Shown: positions 6,434 to 14,549, counted from the stretch's first letter. The stretch is 19,721 nucleotides of DNA from an uncultured Bacillota bacterium (GCA_946626905.1 CAMOVA010000012.1:1-19721), one strand, 5' to 3'. The notes: generated by a model from the letters alone, not told the origin. Translations and numbers: made by a program.

Positions 6434-8728
6434 ATGTTTAATAATTTTAGTGAAGAAGCAAGAAAAGTAATAGTTACAGCAAAAGAAGAAATGAAAAATC
6501 TAAAACATCCATATGTTAGTAGTGAACATCTTTTATTAGCGCTTTTAAAAGATAAAGAAATAAGTTTAATTTGTGATAAATATCATTTAAACTATCAAAA
6601 ATTAAAAAAAGAAATAATTAATATTATAGGTGTAGGAAAAACTGAAAGTTTATGGTTTTTATATACACCACTTTTAAAACAAATAATAGAATCTGCGATT
6701 ATAGATAGTAAAGAACATAATATAGATGTTACTCCAAAACATTTATTTAAAGCTTTATTAGAAGAAAATGATGGTGTCGCACTTAGAATTCTTAGTGAAC
6801 TTAATATTGATGTAGAAGGAATATTAAACGAAATAGATAATCCAATAAAACAAAAAAAGAAAAAACAAAAGAAACTTACACTATTAGATTATGGATATGA
6901 TTTGAATCAAAAAGTACTAAATAATGAAATAGATCCTGTTATAGGAAGAGAAAAAGAAACAAAAAGAATATTAGAAGTACTATCTAGACGTTGTAAAAAC
7001 AATCCAATACTAATAGGAGAAGCTGGGGTAGGTAAAACAGCTATAGTTGAAAATTTAAGCAAATTAATAGTTGATGGTAATGTGCCAAATAGTATAAAAA
7101 ATAAAAGAATAATAAGTCTTAATATGTCTAATGCAGTCGCAGGAACTAAATATCGTGGTGAATTTGAAGAGAGAATGAATAAAATAATAAAAGAAGTAGA
7201 AGAAAATGATGATATTATATTATTTATAGATGAAATCCATACACTAGTAGGTGCCGGAGGAGCAGAAGGCGCTATAGATGCATCAAATATTTTTAAACCT
7301 GCACTTGCTCGTGGCAAACTTAGACTTATAGGAGCAACCACAATAGAAGAATATAAAAAATATATTGAAAAAGATAATGCTTTAAATAGAAGATTTCAAA
7401 AAGTAGAAATAAAAACACCAACTAATGAAGAAACTAAAAACATATTATTAAATATAAAAAAAATATATGAAAAATATCATAATGTAATCATAAATGATGA
7501 CATTGTAAACTTAATTGTAGATTTATCAGAAAAATATATATATGACCGATTTGAACCTGATAAATCACTAGATATTTTAGATGAAGTATGCGCTAAAGTA
7601 AGCTTAAATGAAACAAAAGATACAATGAAAATAAAAAATTTGAAAGAAGAATTAAAAAAAATAAAAGAAAAAAAACATAATTTTATTATGCAAGATGACT
7701 ATAAAAAAGCAAGTAAATATAAACAAGAAGAAAATAAAATTATGGATAAAATAAACAATCTAGAATTAGAAACTTATAACAAATCAGAAGTAACAGAATC
7801 TGATGTCGCAGAAATATTTCATTCTAAAACAAATATACCTGTTTATGAAATACTTAATGAAAATAAATTGATAATAAAAAATATAGAAGAAAAATTAAAA
7901 GCGGATATATTAGATCAAGACGAAGCTATATCTAAAGTTATAAATACAGTAAAAAAAATAAAGTTAGGATACAATGATAAAAATAAATGTCATTCATTTT
8001 TATTTGTTGGACCTAGTGGTGTAGGTAAAACAGCGCTTTCAAAAGATTTTGGGGAATGTTTGGTCGGCGAGAACAATATTATAAAGTTAGATATGAGTGA
8101 GTATAGTGAACCTCAAAGTATTAGTAAAATAATTGGAAGTTCACCGGGATATATTGGATATGATGATAATTATACTGTGTTAGAAATGATAAGAAATAAA
8201 CCATATTCAGTTTTGATATTAGATGAAATAGAAAAAGCTTCAATGCCAGTTATTAATCTTTTTTATCAAATATTAGAAGATGGACAAATAAAAGATTCAA
8301 AAGGGAGAAAAATAAGATTTGATAATGTAACAATAGTTATGACTTCAAATGTTGGTTTTGAAGATATATATGTTGGATTTAAACATAAAACAAAAAATAA
8401 TATAATGTCTAAGTTAAAAGAATACTTTAATCTTGCTTTTATAAATAGAATAGATGAAATAGTAATATTTAATAAATTAAATGAATCATCTATAGAAAAA
8501 CTAATTAGAAATAAAATAAGTGATTTAAAAAATAAATATAGAAATGTAAATATAAATATTAATAAAAAAGTAGTTAATCAAATAATAGAAAAATCAAATT
8601 ATAATGAATTTGGTGCTAGAAAAATAGAAAAAATAATAAAAGATGATATTGAAAATATCGTTATTGATAAATTAATAAATAATGAAGAAAAAATAAATAT
8701 TGATTCTATTTGTACAATAAAAAACTGA
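6434..8728 (+). CDS. clpC: ClpC-like AAA+ unfoldase (two ATPase rings)
   Basis: ATP-driven protein unfoldase expected to feed ClpP. Residues 1-135 are the Clp N-domain repeats (FSEEARKVI, SSEHLLLALL, TPKHLFKALLEE). Ring 1: Walker A G195-EAGVGK-T202, pore loop KYRG (239-242), Walker B with D266/E267, Arg finger R319/R320. A short coiled middle domain (about 400-447) is of ClpC type rather than the long ClpB type. Ring 2: Walker A G526-PSGVGK-T533, Walker B D597/E598, and VGF (647-649) where the ClpP-binding loop lies, then the FINRIDEIVIF sensor region. At 764 residues it is somewhat short for ClpC. AAAGGAG (6422-6428) lies five bases before the ATG. It is monocistronic; the mcsA/mcsB/ctsR neighbours seen in Bacillus are absent. 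Confidence 0.88.
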   Translation: MFNNFSEEARKVIVTAKEEMKNLKHPYVSSEHLLLALLKDKEISLICDKYHLNYQKLKKEIINIIGVGKTESLWFLYTPLLKQIIESAIIDSKEHNIDVTPKHLFKALLEENDGVALRILSELNIDVEGILNEIDNPIKQKKKKQKKLTLLDYGYDLNQKVLNNEIDPVIGREKETKRILEVLSRRCKNNPILIGEAGVGKTAIVENLSKLIVDGNVPNSIKNKRIISLNMSNAVAGTKYRGEFEERMNKIIKEVEENDDIILFIDEIHTLVGAGGAEGAIDASNIFKPALARGKLRLIGATTIEEYKKYIEKDNALNRRFQKVEIKTPTNEETKNILLNIKKIYEKYHNVIINDDIVNLIVDLSEKYIYDRFEPDKSLDILDEVCAKVSLNETKDTMKIKNLKEELKKIKEKKHNFIMQDDYKKASKYKQEENKIMDKINNLELETYNKSEVTESDVAEIFHSKTNIPVYEILNENKLIIKNIEEKLKADILDQDEAISKVINTVKKIKLGYNDKNKCHSFLFVGPSGVGKTALSKDFGECLVGENNIIKLDMSEYSEPQSISKIIGSSPGYIGYDDNYTVLEMIRNKPYSVLILDEIEKASMPVINLFYQILEDGQIKDSKGRKIRFDNVTIVMTSNVGFEDIYVGFKHKTKNNIMSKLKEYFNLAFINRIDEIVIFNKLNESSIEKLIRNKISDLKNKYRNVNININKKVVNQIIEKSNYNEFGARKIEKIIKDDIENIVIDKLINNEEKINIDSICTIKN

Positions 8729-8743
8729 TCTATGATCAGTTTT
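8721..8743. terminator. Shared bidirectional terminator of clpC and the PBP gene
   Basis: AAAACTGATC (8721-8730), loop TAT, GATCAGTTTT (8734-8743): a 10-bp perfect stem with T runs on both strands. The TGA of clpC (8726-8728) and the TGA of the convergent gene (8738-8736 on the minus strand) are the mirror-image copies within the two arms. Confidence 0.82.
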
Positions 8744-10682
8744 CTTTTAATGTTGGAATAGAACTTTCTAAGTCAGTAGAGTTAGGTTCAGTACCTTTAA
8801 TATAATACATTATACTAGCGTTTTTTGTTTTAGAAGTTGCTAATTCTCCTGTAATAGGATTTACCATAACTCCAACAACATTACGTGGTTGTTCATACCA
8901 ATGTTCCTTTTTATCTTTAAGGTAGTTTTCAATAATTTGTACCCACATATTTTTTAAAATTGCTCCATCCTTGTCAGTAGTATTGTTGTTATTATCATAA
9001 CCAAGCCATCCTCCAACAACAACGTCAGGATTATAACCAAAGATTAAATGATCTGTATCAGTTGTACCAGTTTTAATCGCATATTTTTTAGTTATTTTAG
9101 ATGAAATACTCATACATGTTGGATAGTTATAATCTATTAAATTTTTATTATAACAATTTGATAATAACTCATTTAAAATATAAGTTGTATTTTTATTAAG
9201 TATTTCTTCATTATCATTTTTATATTTATATAAAATATTTCCATTCATATCTTCAACTTTATTAATAAAATGAGGTGTGACTTTATTACCATAACTTGCA
9301 AAAGTACCATAAGCTTTCATCATTTGTAAAATATTTATTTCTTCAGTACCAAGTGCTAAAGAGGGAATAGGAGCTAGTTTAGATGAAATACCAAGTCTTT
9401 TAGCAAAATTAACTAAGTTTTCTTCTCCTAAAAATAAATGAGTTTTAACAGCAAATATATTATCGGAATAAGATAAAGCAGCAGCAAGTGTAATAGGTTT
9501 GTCAGCATATAAATTCCCATAATTTTTAGGACTATAAGTTTTGTTATTAGAAAAAGTAAAAGTAGTTTTTTGACTAGTAAATGTAGTAGTAGAAGTAAAC
9601 CCATTTTCTAATGCACTGTAATAAAGTAAAGGCTTCATAGTAGAACCAACTTGTCTTTTAGAATGAATAACTCTATTAAATTGACTAGTATTATAATTTT
9701 TACCACCAGCAATTGCTACAATATTACCGCTTTTAGGTTTCATTATAACTAAAGCTGTTTCTAGTTTACTGTCTTTTAAATTATTCTTAATAGCATCATC
9801 TATTATATTTTGAGCATTAGGATCATAATTAGTATAAATCTTAAGTCCACCTGTTTTTAAGAAAGTTTTAGGTATATTATCAATAGATTTTAATTCATCT
9901 AAAACAGCATCCTGATAAAACATGGCAGTAGATGATGTTCTTTCATCTTTAATACCACTATATACTAATTCAGTATTTATTGCTTTCTTTTTATCTTTCT
10001 TAGAAATATATCCTTCTTTTTCCATAGAATTTAAAATAAGCTTTTGTCTTTCTTTAGCTTTTTTAGGATGTTTAATAGGTGCATAATTAGAAGGTGACTT
10101 AGGAATACCTGCTAATATAGAAGCTTCAGCTAAAGTCAAATCTTTAGCTTTTTTATTAAAGTAGTATTTACTAGCGTTTTCTATTCCATATATTCCACCA
10201 TAATTAATAGTATTTAAATATCCTTCTAATATTTCATCTTTAGAGTAATGAGTTTCTAATCTAATTGTTAACCAAGCTTCTTCTATTTTCCTTGACCATT
10301 TTTTATCAAAATTAAGAAATAAGTTTTTCGCATATTGTTGAGTAATAGTAGAAGCTCCTTGTACATTTTTTCTTCTTTTGATATTTGTTATCATGGCTTT
10401 ACCAATTCTTAAATAATCAAAACCTTTATGTTTATAAAAGTTTTTATCCTCGATACTTATTGTCGCATTTATAAGGTTAGGGGATATATCTTTTAATTTA
10501 ACCCAGTTAGTATTATTACCCGTAAATAATTCTTTATTTTTATCATATAAATAATATCCATTAGCTGAATTAATTGCTAATTTATTAGAGACTTTCGCAT
10601 AAGCGTAAATGCCTATAAAAAAGGCAATTATAACTAATATAAAAACTATAAAATATTTAAGTATTTTTTTAATAGTAATCAC
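8736..10682 (-). CDS. Class A penicillin-binding protein (glycosyltransferase/transpeptidase)
   Basis: Polymerises and cross-links peptidoglycan outside the membrane. Numbered from the GTG: one membrane anchor (8-28); GT51 domain with E79-D-K-N-F..H85-K-G and GASTITQQYAKN (109-120), second acidic residue around E135; transpeptidase with S347-T-M-K350, S406-D-N408 and K537-T-G-T540. The 648 residues are compact for a class A PBP. The first in-frame start codon is GTG at 10682, but it lies inside the only Shine-Dalgarno-like AGGTGA. An ATT at 10673 sits five bases after that AGGTGA and would give MKKILKYF, so AUU initiation is possible. Alternatively the mRNA is leaderless at GTG, since TATAAT ends at 10686. 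Converges on clpC, diverges from the DUF1934–argS–rpoE unit. Confidence 0.92.
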   Translation of the reverse strand: MITIKKILKYFIVFILVIIAFFIGIYAYAKVSNKLAINSANGYYLYDKNKELFTGNNTNWVKLKDISPNLINATISIEDKNFYKHKGFDYLRIGKAMITNIKRRKNVQGASTITQQYAKNLFLNFDKKWSRKIEEAWLTIRLETHYSKDEILEGYLNTINYGGIYGIENASKYYFNKKAKDLTLAEASILAGIPKSPSNYAPIKHPKKAKERQKLILNSMEKEGYISKKDKKKAINTELVYSGIKDERTSSTAMFYQDAVLDELKSIDNIPKTFLKTGGLKIYTNYDPNAQNIIDDAIKNNLKDSKLETALVIMKPKSGNIVAIAGGKNYNTSQFNRVIHSKRQVGSTMKPLLYYSALENGFTSTTTFTSQKTTFTFSNNKTYSPKNYGNLYADKPITLAAALSYSDNIFAVKTHLFLGEENLVNFAKRLGISSKLAPIPSLALGTEEINILQMMKAYGTFASYGNKVTPHFINKVEDMNGNILYKYKNDNEEILNKNTTYILNELLSNCYNKNLIDYNYPTCMSISSKITKKYAIKTGTTDTDHLIFGYNPDVVVGGWLGYDNNNNTTDKDGAILKNMWVQIIENYLKDKKEHWYEQPRNVVGVMVNPITGELATSKTKNASIMYYIKGTEPNSTDLESSIPTLKEN

Positions 10683-10685
10683 CTC

Positions 10686-10691
10686 ATTATA
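10686..10691 (-). promoter_or_regulatory. Possible -10 element of the PBP gene
   Basis: TATAAT on the minus strand, four bases before the GTG at 10682. If used, transcription would begin at or just inside the GTG and the AGGTGA would not work as a ribosome-binding site. A weaker TATATT at 10721-10716 would give a leader of about 35 nt that contains it. Neither has a good -35. Confidence 0.35.
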
Positions 10692-10749
10692 ATTATTATT
10701 AGAAAAATATTAAAAAATATAACTAGTTTTAAAAAAGTAAAAAAAATAG

Positions 10750-10778
10750 TTGCAATTCCAGCACATCTATATTATAAT
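10750..10778 (+). promoter_or_regulatory. Promoter of the DUF1934–argS–rpoE unit
   Basis: TTGCAA (10750-10755), spacer 17, TATAAT (10773-10778). The expected start near 10785 coincides with the GGAATGGAG ribosome-binding region (10785-10793), so the leader is about 14 nt. Confidence 0.8.
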
Positions 10779-10798
10779 TATGCAGGAATGGAGTAACA

Positions 10799-11131
10799 AT
10801 GCCAAAGATAAGAATAAATACAATAATTAAAACAGAACAAGAATTGATAGAACAAGATTATGATGCTATTATGACAAATAATCAAATAAAGTATAAAGAC
10901 CAAAATGGTACAGTTTCTATCAGTTTGTTTGATGAATGTATAAAAATAAATAGAGATAATTTAGAACTAAATTTCAAAGAAAAAGAACATACTAAGGGTC
11001 AAATGACTTTAGAAAAAAACGTTCTATCTTTTAATATTTATACAAATAAATTAATAAAAAATGATAAAATGATAGAAATAGATTATAATATTGAAGGACA
11101 AAATATTAATTATAAACTAAATAAAAAGTAG
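10799..11131 (+). CDS. DUF1934 family protein (YwiB-like)
   Basis: 110 residues, probably a small beta-barrel: alternating short hydrophobic strands with a KDQNGTVSISLFDE turn, a central NFKEKEHTKGQM segment and a C-terminal IEIDYNIEGQNINYKL. The assignment rests on size, on strand pattern and on position directly before argS and rpoE, which is the ywiB–argS–rpoE order I know from Bacillus. No signal peptide and no catalytic motif can be seen; the family has no firm function. TGGAG (10789-10793) is five bases before the ATG. The stop codon TAG forms part of the AGGTGA ribosome-binding site of argS, so the two are tightly coupled. Confidence 0.78.
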   Translation: MPKIRINTIIKTEQELIEQDYDAIMTNNQIKYKDQNGTVSISLFDECIKINRDNLELNFKEKEHTKGQMTLEKNVLSFNIYTNKLIKNDKMIEIDYNIEGQNINYKLNKK

Positions 11132-11138
11132 GTGAATT

Positions 11139-12833
11139 ATGATAATAGAAATTTTAAGCGATATAGTAAAATCTGCATTAAAAGAATTAAATTATGATTG
11201 TGATTCAAAAGTAGTTAAATCAAATAGACCAGATTTATGTGACTATCAATTTGATGGAGTATTTAAATTAGCGTCAATTTATCATAAAAATCCAGTAGAA
11301 ATTGGAGAAGAATTGGTTTCAAAAATAAATGAATTAGATAATTTTGAAGATAAATTTAAAGAAGTAACATTTGTAAAACCAGGATTTGTTAATATAAAAA
11401 TAAGTGATAAATTAATAAATGAAGTATTAACTAAAATGAATGAAAATCCTAAATTTAATATAGAACAAAAAAATGATGAATTATTCTTCTTAGATTACGG
11501 TGGATATAATATTGCTAAACCACTTCATATTGGTCATTTAAGACCATCCATAGTAGGAGAATCAATAAAAAGATTAATTGAATTTAAAGGATATAAAACA
11601 ATCAGTGATGTTCATTTAGGTGATTTTGGATTACAAATGGGACAAGTAATCTATGGAATAAAAAGAGATGGTTTAAGTGCCTCAGATATTACAATTGATT
11701 ACTTAAATAAAATATATCCTGAAATAAGTGGTTTATGTAAAGAAAATGAAGAAATAAAAGAAGAATGTGGAAAAATCACTAAAGATTTACAAGATGGAAT
11801 AAATGAAGAATATACTGCATATTGGAAAAAAATAATGGAAGTTTCTATTGATGATGTAAAAGAATTATGTGATTATTTAGGTATTACTTTTGATATGTGG
11901 TGTGGAGAATCTGATGCATATAAGTATTTAGATAAAGCAGAATCTTTATTTAATGAAAAAGGATTACTAAAACAAAGCGAAGGCGCAACTATTATCGAAG
12001 TAGGGCGTGAAACAGATAAAAAAGAAATCCCACCAGTAATATTTAAAAATTCAAAAGGTGCTTACCTTTACCCATCAACTGATATAGCAACTATAATAGA
12101 ACGTGTAGAAAAATATAATCCAGATCATATAATATATGTTACAGATTTTAGACAAGCACTACACTTTGAACAAGTATTTAGAGCTTGTGATAAAGCAGGT
12201 ATTATTAATTATGATTCATTAGAACATAATTATAATGGTACAATTAATGGTAATGATGGAAAACCTTATAAAACAAGACAAGGTGGAACACCAAAACTAA
12301 GAGATTTAATCTCTAATGTTAAAGAAACATTCATATCTAAAAAAGAAGAAAACAAAGATATGAAAAGTGAAGATATTGATAAGATAGTAAATGCAATTAT
12401 TAAATTTGCTGATTTACAAAACAATCGTGAAAAAGATTATATATTTGATATTGATAAATTTAGTGATGTTGTTGGAAAAACAGGACCATATATTTTATAT
12501 ACATATTTAAGAATTAATAAAATAATTGAAAATAAGGAAACAACTACATTAAATGACATAATATATAATGATTATGATAGAAATCTAAGATTAAAATTAT
12601 TAGAATTAGAATCATCAGTTAATGAAGCATTTAAGTATAGAATGCCAAGTTATGTCGCAGACTATCTATATGATTTATGTGTTACTGTTAATTCATTCTA
12701 TCAAAATAATCATATTAATAATGAACAAGATATAGAAAAACAACAAAATTATATTTATATATTAAAATTAACAAATAGAATAATAAAAGAAATGTTAAAT
12801 ATACTTATTATTGACATACCAAGTGTAATGTAA
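11139..12833 (+). CDS. argS: Arginyl-tRNA synthetase
   Basis: Charges tRNA-Arg with arginine in the cytosol. The 564 residues have the N-terminal tRNA-binding domain (1-90), the class I signature H130-I-G-H133 in AKPLHIGHLRP preceded by DYGG, a catalytic core with SDVHLGDFGLQMGQ, a degenerate KMSKS region around residues 375-385 (KPYKTRQGGT), and a helical DALR anticodon-binding domain from about 450 with TGPYILYTYLRI. The DYGG..AKPLHIGHLR form is one of the two common bacterial ArgS types. AGGTGA (11130-11135) lies three bases before the ATG and overlaps the stop of the previous gene; rpoE follows after 14 bases. It appears complete. Confidence 0.96.
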   Translation: MIIEILSDIVKSALKELNYDCDSKVVKSNRPDLCDYQFDGVFKLASIYHKNPVEIGEELVSKINELDNFEDKFKEVTFVKPGFVNIKISDKLINEVLTKMNENPKFNIEQKNDELFFLDYGGYNIAKPLHIGHLRPSIVGESIKRLIEFKGYKTISDVHLGDFGLQMGQVIYGIKRDGLSASDITIDYLNKIYPEISGLCKENEEIKEECGKITKDLQDGINEEYTAYWKKIMEVSIDDVKELCDYLGITFDMWCGESDAYKYLDKAESLFNEKGLLKQSEGATIIEVGRETDKKEIPPVIFKNSKGAYLYPSTDIATIIERVEKYNPDHIIYVTDFRQALHFEQVFRACDKAGIINYDSLEHNYNGTINGNDGKPYKTRQGGTPKLRDLISNVKETFISKKEENKDMKSEDIDKIVNAIIKFADLQNNREKDYIFDIDKFSDVVGKTGPYILYTYLRINKIIENKETTTLNDIIYNDYDRNLRLKLLELESSVNEAFKYRMPSYVADYLYDLCVTVNSFYQNNHINNEQDIEKQQNYIYILKLTNRIIKEMLNILIIDIPSVM

Positions 12834-12847
12834 TTAGGAGGATTAAT

Positions 12848-13264
12848 ATGAAAATTAAAGATATGCCAATTGAAGAATTAGAGATGATGTCACTTACAGA
12901 TATCACATATATGATTTTAAAAGAAAAGAAAAAACCTATGACTACAGCTGATTTATTTAAAGAAATAAGTAAGCTACTAGATTTATCTGAATCTGATTTT
13001 GCTTCTAAAATAGGTGATTATTATACTTCATTAAATATTGATAAAAGATTTGTCCTTTTAGAAAATAACAAATGGGATATATGCGATAATCATTCAGTAG
13101 AAATCGTTATGGATGAAGAAGAGGAAGAAGAAGTAGAAGAGGAAGAAGTAATCGAAGAAGAAACTGAAGAAGAAGAAAATATTGATGAAATATTAGATGA
13201 TGATGATATCGAAGATGACTTAGAAGAATTATCAATCATAGAAGATGAAGAAGAAGATGAATAA
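12848..13264 (+). CDS. rpoE: RNA polymerase delta subunit
   Basis: Bacillota-specific RNA polymerase subunit that sharpens promoter selectivity and helps recycle the enzyme. Of 138 residues, 1-85 form the HARE winged-helix domain (LTDITYMILKEKKKPMTTADLFKEI, then a basic KRFVLLENNKWDI wing). Residues 89-138 are almost wholly Glu and Asp, the disordered acidic tail typical of delta. The tail is encoded by GAA/GAG/GAT runs, which makes a low-complexity DNA stretch at about 13110-13264 that is coding and not a repeat array. AGGAGG (12836-12841) sits six bases before the ATG. Co-transcribed with argS, as in Bacillus. This is not the E. coli sigma-E that shares the name. Confidence 0.93.
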   Translation: MKIKDMPIEELEMMSLTDITYMILKEKKKPMTTADLFKEISKLLDLSESDFASKIGDYYTSLNIDKRFVLLENNKWDICDNHSVEIVMDEEEEEEVEEEEVIEEETEEEENIDEILDDDDIEDDLEELSIIEDEEEDE

Positions 13265-13286
13265 AAACTGTCAATTGACAGTTTTT
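13263..13286. terminator. Bidirectional terminator between rpoE and the carboxypeptidase gene
   Basis: A 24-bp perfect palindrome centred between 13274 and 13275 (half-site AAAAACTGTCAA), with T runs on both sides. The rpoE TAA (13262-13264) and the minus-strand TAA (13287-13285) flank and overlap its two ends. Confidence 0.82.
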
Positions 13287-13899
13287 ATTTTATATATTCC
13301 TCTAACGTTAAGTTATGTTTATATATGTATTTAGAAGCTTTTTTACCTACGTAGCGGTAGTGCCAAGGTTCATATTTAAATCCTGTTATATTTTCTTTTC
13401 CTTTAGGATATCTTAATATAAATCCATATTTATAACAGTTTTTAATCATCCATTTAAATTCTTTAGTTTCTTCAAATTTATTGTAATCTTTATTAGAGCC
13501 TTCAACATCAAGAGCTAATCCTGTTTGATGTTCAGAATGTCCTGGTAGGGCACTGCATTTTGAAGCATAATAACTTCCTTTTTCTTTAACATAGTATTTG
13601 TATAATTTTTTTTGATATGTATAACTTCTATACCCTGATACAGCTAGAATAATATATCCTTTTTTTCTAGCTGCTTTACTTAATTCATAAAAAGATAAAG
13701 CTGCTTCTTTTTTTAAGTATTTTTCATCATGTGAATAATTTAAATCTAATTTAATAAGATCTTTTGGTATGAAGTTTTTTTTAAGTTTATTTTTTTTATT
13801 AACAAGCGCTAATTTATCATTTGGATTATCTATATAGTTTACTTTATCTGTACAACCAACAGATAATATTATAAATAATATAATTAATATTCTTTTCAT
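13285..13899 (-). CDS. VanY/LdcB-family D,D- or L,D-carboxypeptidase lipoprotein
   Basis: Zinc peptidase that trims peptidoglycan stem peptides at the outer face of the membrane. A lipoprotein signal occupies residues 1-16 with lipobox LSVGC (C16). Motifs are SGYRS (88-92), S122-E-H124-Q-T-G-L-A-L-D131 and E177-P-W-H180: H124, D131 and H180 bind zinc and E177 is the catalytic base. The 204 residues are normal for the family. The signal peptide fixes the ATG at 13899-13897, yet no Shine-Dalgarno sequence precedes it; TATAAT (13910-13905, minus strand) ends five bases before the ATG, so the transcript is likely leaderless or nearly so. L28 lies upstream on the same strand with its own terminator. 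D,D versus L,D specificity cannot be read from the sequence. Confidence 0.9.
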   Translation of the reverse strand: MKRILIILFIILSVGCTDKVNYIDNPNDKLALVNKKNKLKKNFIPKDLIKLDLNYSHDEKYLKKEAALSFYELSKAARKKGYIILAVSGYRSYTYQKKLYKYYVKEKGSYYASKCSALPGHSEHQTGLALDVEGSNKDYNKFEETKEFKWMIKNCYKYGFILRYPKGKENITGFKYEPWHYRYVGKKASKYIYKHNLTLEEYIK

Positions 13900-13904
13900 A
13901 TTAA

Positions 13905-13910
13905 ATTATA
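13905..13910 (-). promoter_or_regulatory. -10 element for the leaderless carboxypeptidase gene
   Basis: Minus-strand TATAAT, five bases before the ATG. It directly follows the U tract of the rpmB terminator. The -35 position falls in that hairpin and is a weak match (TAACAC). Confidence 0.5.
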
Positions 13911-13913
13911 TGT

Positions 13914-13940
13914 AAAAAAAAAGAATAGTGTTACTATTCT
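13914..13940 (-). terminator. Terminator of rpmB
   Basis: On the minus strand AGAATAGT, loop AAC, ACTATTCT (arms 13940-13933 and 13929-13922) then nine T (to 13914). The TAG stop of rpmB (13936-13934) is inside the 5' arm. Confidence 0.85.
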
Positions 13941-14125
13941 GATTCTACTGTTTCATTTGCTTTTTTTCTTAAAGATCTGATTTCTCTTGCACTTAATACA
14001 ACTTTTTCACCATTTTCAAGTGTTACTTTTTGTAAATTTGGTTTTTGAGCGTGTCTAGTTGCTCTTAATGAATGTGATCTTCTATTACCAAATAGTGGTT
14101 TTTTTTCTGTAGCTTTTCTTGCCAT
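13934..14125 (-). CDS. rpmB: Ribosomal protein bL28
   Basis: Protein of the large ribosomal subunit. The 63 residues contain the L28 core: GNRRSHS near 13-19, KPNLQKV near 28-34, and VVLSAREIRSL near 42-52. The N-terminal MARK is typical. The segment usually holding C-x-x-TGK is ATEKKPLF here, so the Cys is absent; this fits the zinc-free forms of L28. A longer charged tail (KKANETVESE) ends the protein. GGGAGG precedes the ATG by seven bases. The gene has its own strong promoter and terminator. L32 was considered because of the MARK-like start, but the NLQKV and SAR motifs decide for L28. Confidence 0.93.
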   Translation of the reverse strand: MARKATEKKPLFGNRRSHSLRATRHAQKPNLQKVTLENGEKVVLSAREIRSLRKKANETVESE

Positions 14126-14170
14126 AACAAATCCCTCCCATAATTTAGAATTTTTGTCTCATGCTTATTA

Positions 14171-14199
14171 ACTTTATCATATTTTTGCTTATAAGTCAA
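14171..14199 (-). promoter_or_regulatory. Promoter of rpmB
   Basis: On the minus strand TTGACT (14199-14194), spacer 17, TAAAGT (14176-14171) preceded by TGA, an extended -10. The expected start near 14164 leaves a leader of about 39 nt, among the longest in this window. No L28-specific regulatory structure is evident in it. Confidence 0.75.
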
Positions 14200-14216
14200 T
14201 TGTTTCAAGGCTAAAA

Positions 14217-14465
14217 CTACATTTTTTCAAATTTAATTATAAATAATTTATCTACACTAACGTTTAATGCTTTAGATAGTTTTAATATTACAGTTAAAGA
14301 TACATTTTTATATTCCTTGTTAGATTCTATTTGTTTGATATAAGAAATACTTAAATCTGACTTTTCTGCTAACTGTTCTTGGGTTAAATTAGCTTTTTTT
14401 CTATAATACTTAATATTTTCTTTAAAAGTATTATACTGTTCATTTAATAAATTATTTGTAATCAT
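14217..14465 (-). CDS. XRE-family transcriptional regulator
   Basis: 82-residue DNA-binding protein with one Cro/C1-type helix-turn-helix (about residues 16-72): IKYYRKKANLTQEQLAEKSDLS, ISYIKQIESNK as the recognition part, then LTVILKLSKALNVSVDKLF. It has no extra domain beyond a short N-terminal helix. AGGTGG (14475-14470) is four bases before the ATG. Its start faces a second XRE gene across 108 bases. Its stop codon lies 17 bases upstream of the rpmB -35 on the same strand and I see no terminator between them, so read-through into rpmB is possible. Target genes are unknown. Confidence 0.9.
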   Translation of the reverse strand: MITNNLLNEQYNTFKENIKYYRKKANLTQEQLAEKSDLSISYIKQIESNKEYKNVSLTVILKLSKALNVSVDKLFIIKFEKM

Positions 14466-14484
14466 AAAACCACCTAATTTCCAA

Positions 14485-14493
14485 ATATTACCA
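14485..14493 (-). promoter_or_regulatory. Candidate extended -10 of the minus-strand XRE gene
   Basis: Minus-strand TGGTAATAT (14493-14485): TG, one base, TAATAT. The -35 position (TCGTTA, 14513-14508) is a half match. It would give a leader of about 14 nt, as in the neighbouring genes. Confidence 0.4.
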
Positions 14494-14532
14494 TTTTTTT
14501 AATTTTATAACGAATCACATGAAAAGACAGTA

Positions 14533-14543
14533 CACTAATAGTG
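14533..14543. promoter_or_regulatory. Candidate operator between the divergent XRE genes
   Basis: CACTA-A-TAGTG, an 11-bp inverted repeat with perfect 5-bp arms, in the 108-bp region between two divergent XRE genes. It overlaps the -35 position of the plus-strand promoter, which has no -35 consensus of its own. The placement suits repression or activation by one of the two regulators. This is inference; arms of 5 bp are short. Confidence 0.4.
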
Positions 14544-14549
14544 AACCTA

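Noticed and set aside
4342..7341. Open frames on the minus strand within and after parE (4342-4563, 4940-5137) and inside clpC (6907-7341).
   Set aside because: They lie antisense to strongly conserved coding sequence or across the sigma factor promoter, have no ribosome-binding site and encode biased, hydrophobic sequence typical of the reverse of A-rich genes.
13110..13264. GAA/GAT-rich low-complexity DNA as a microsatellite or repeat array.
   Set aside because: It encodes the acidic tail expected of the RNA polymerase delta subunit, in frame and at the expected place.
13934..14125. Ribosomal protein L32 for the small basic protein.
   Set aside because: NLQKV, GNRRSHS and the SAR motif are those of L28.
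14126..14216. A structured leader (riboswitch or T-box) upstream of rpmB or argS.
   Set aside because: The rpmB leader is about 39 nt and the DUF1934–argS leader about 14 nt with no recognisable conserved elements; both are too short for such switches.
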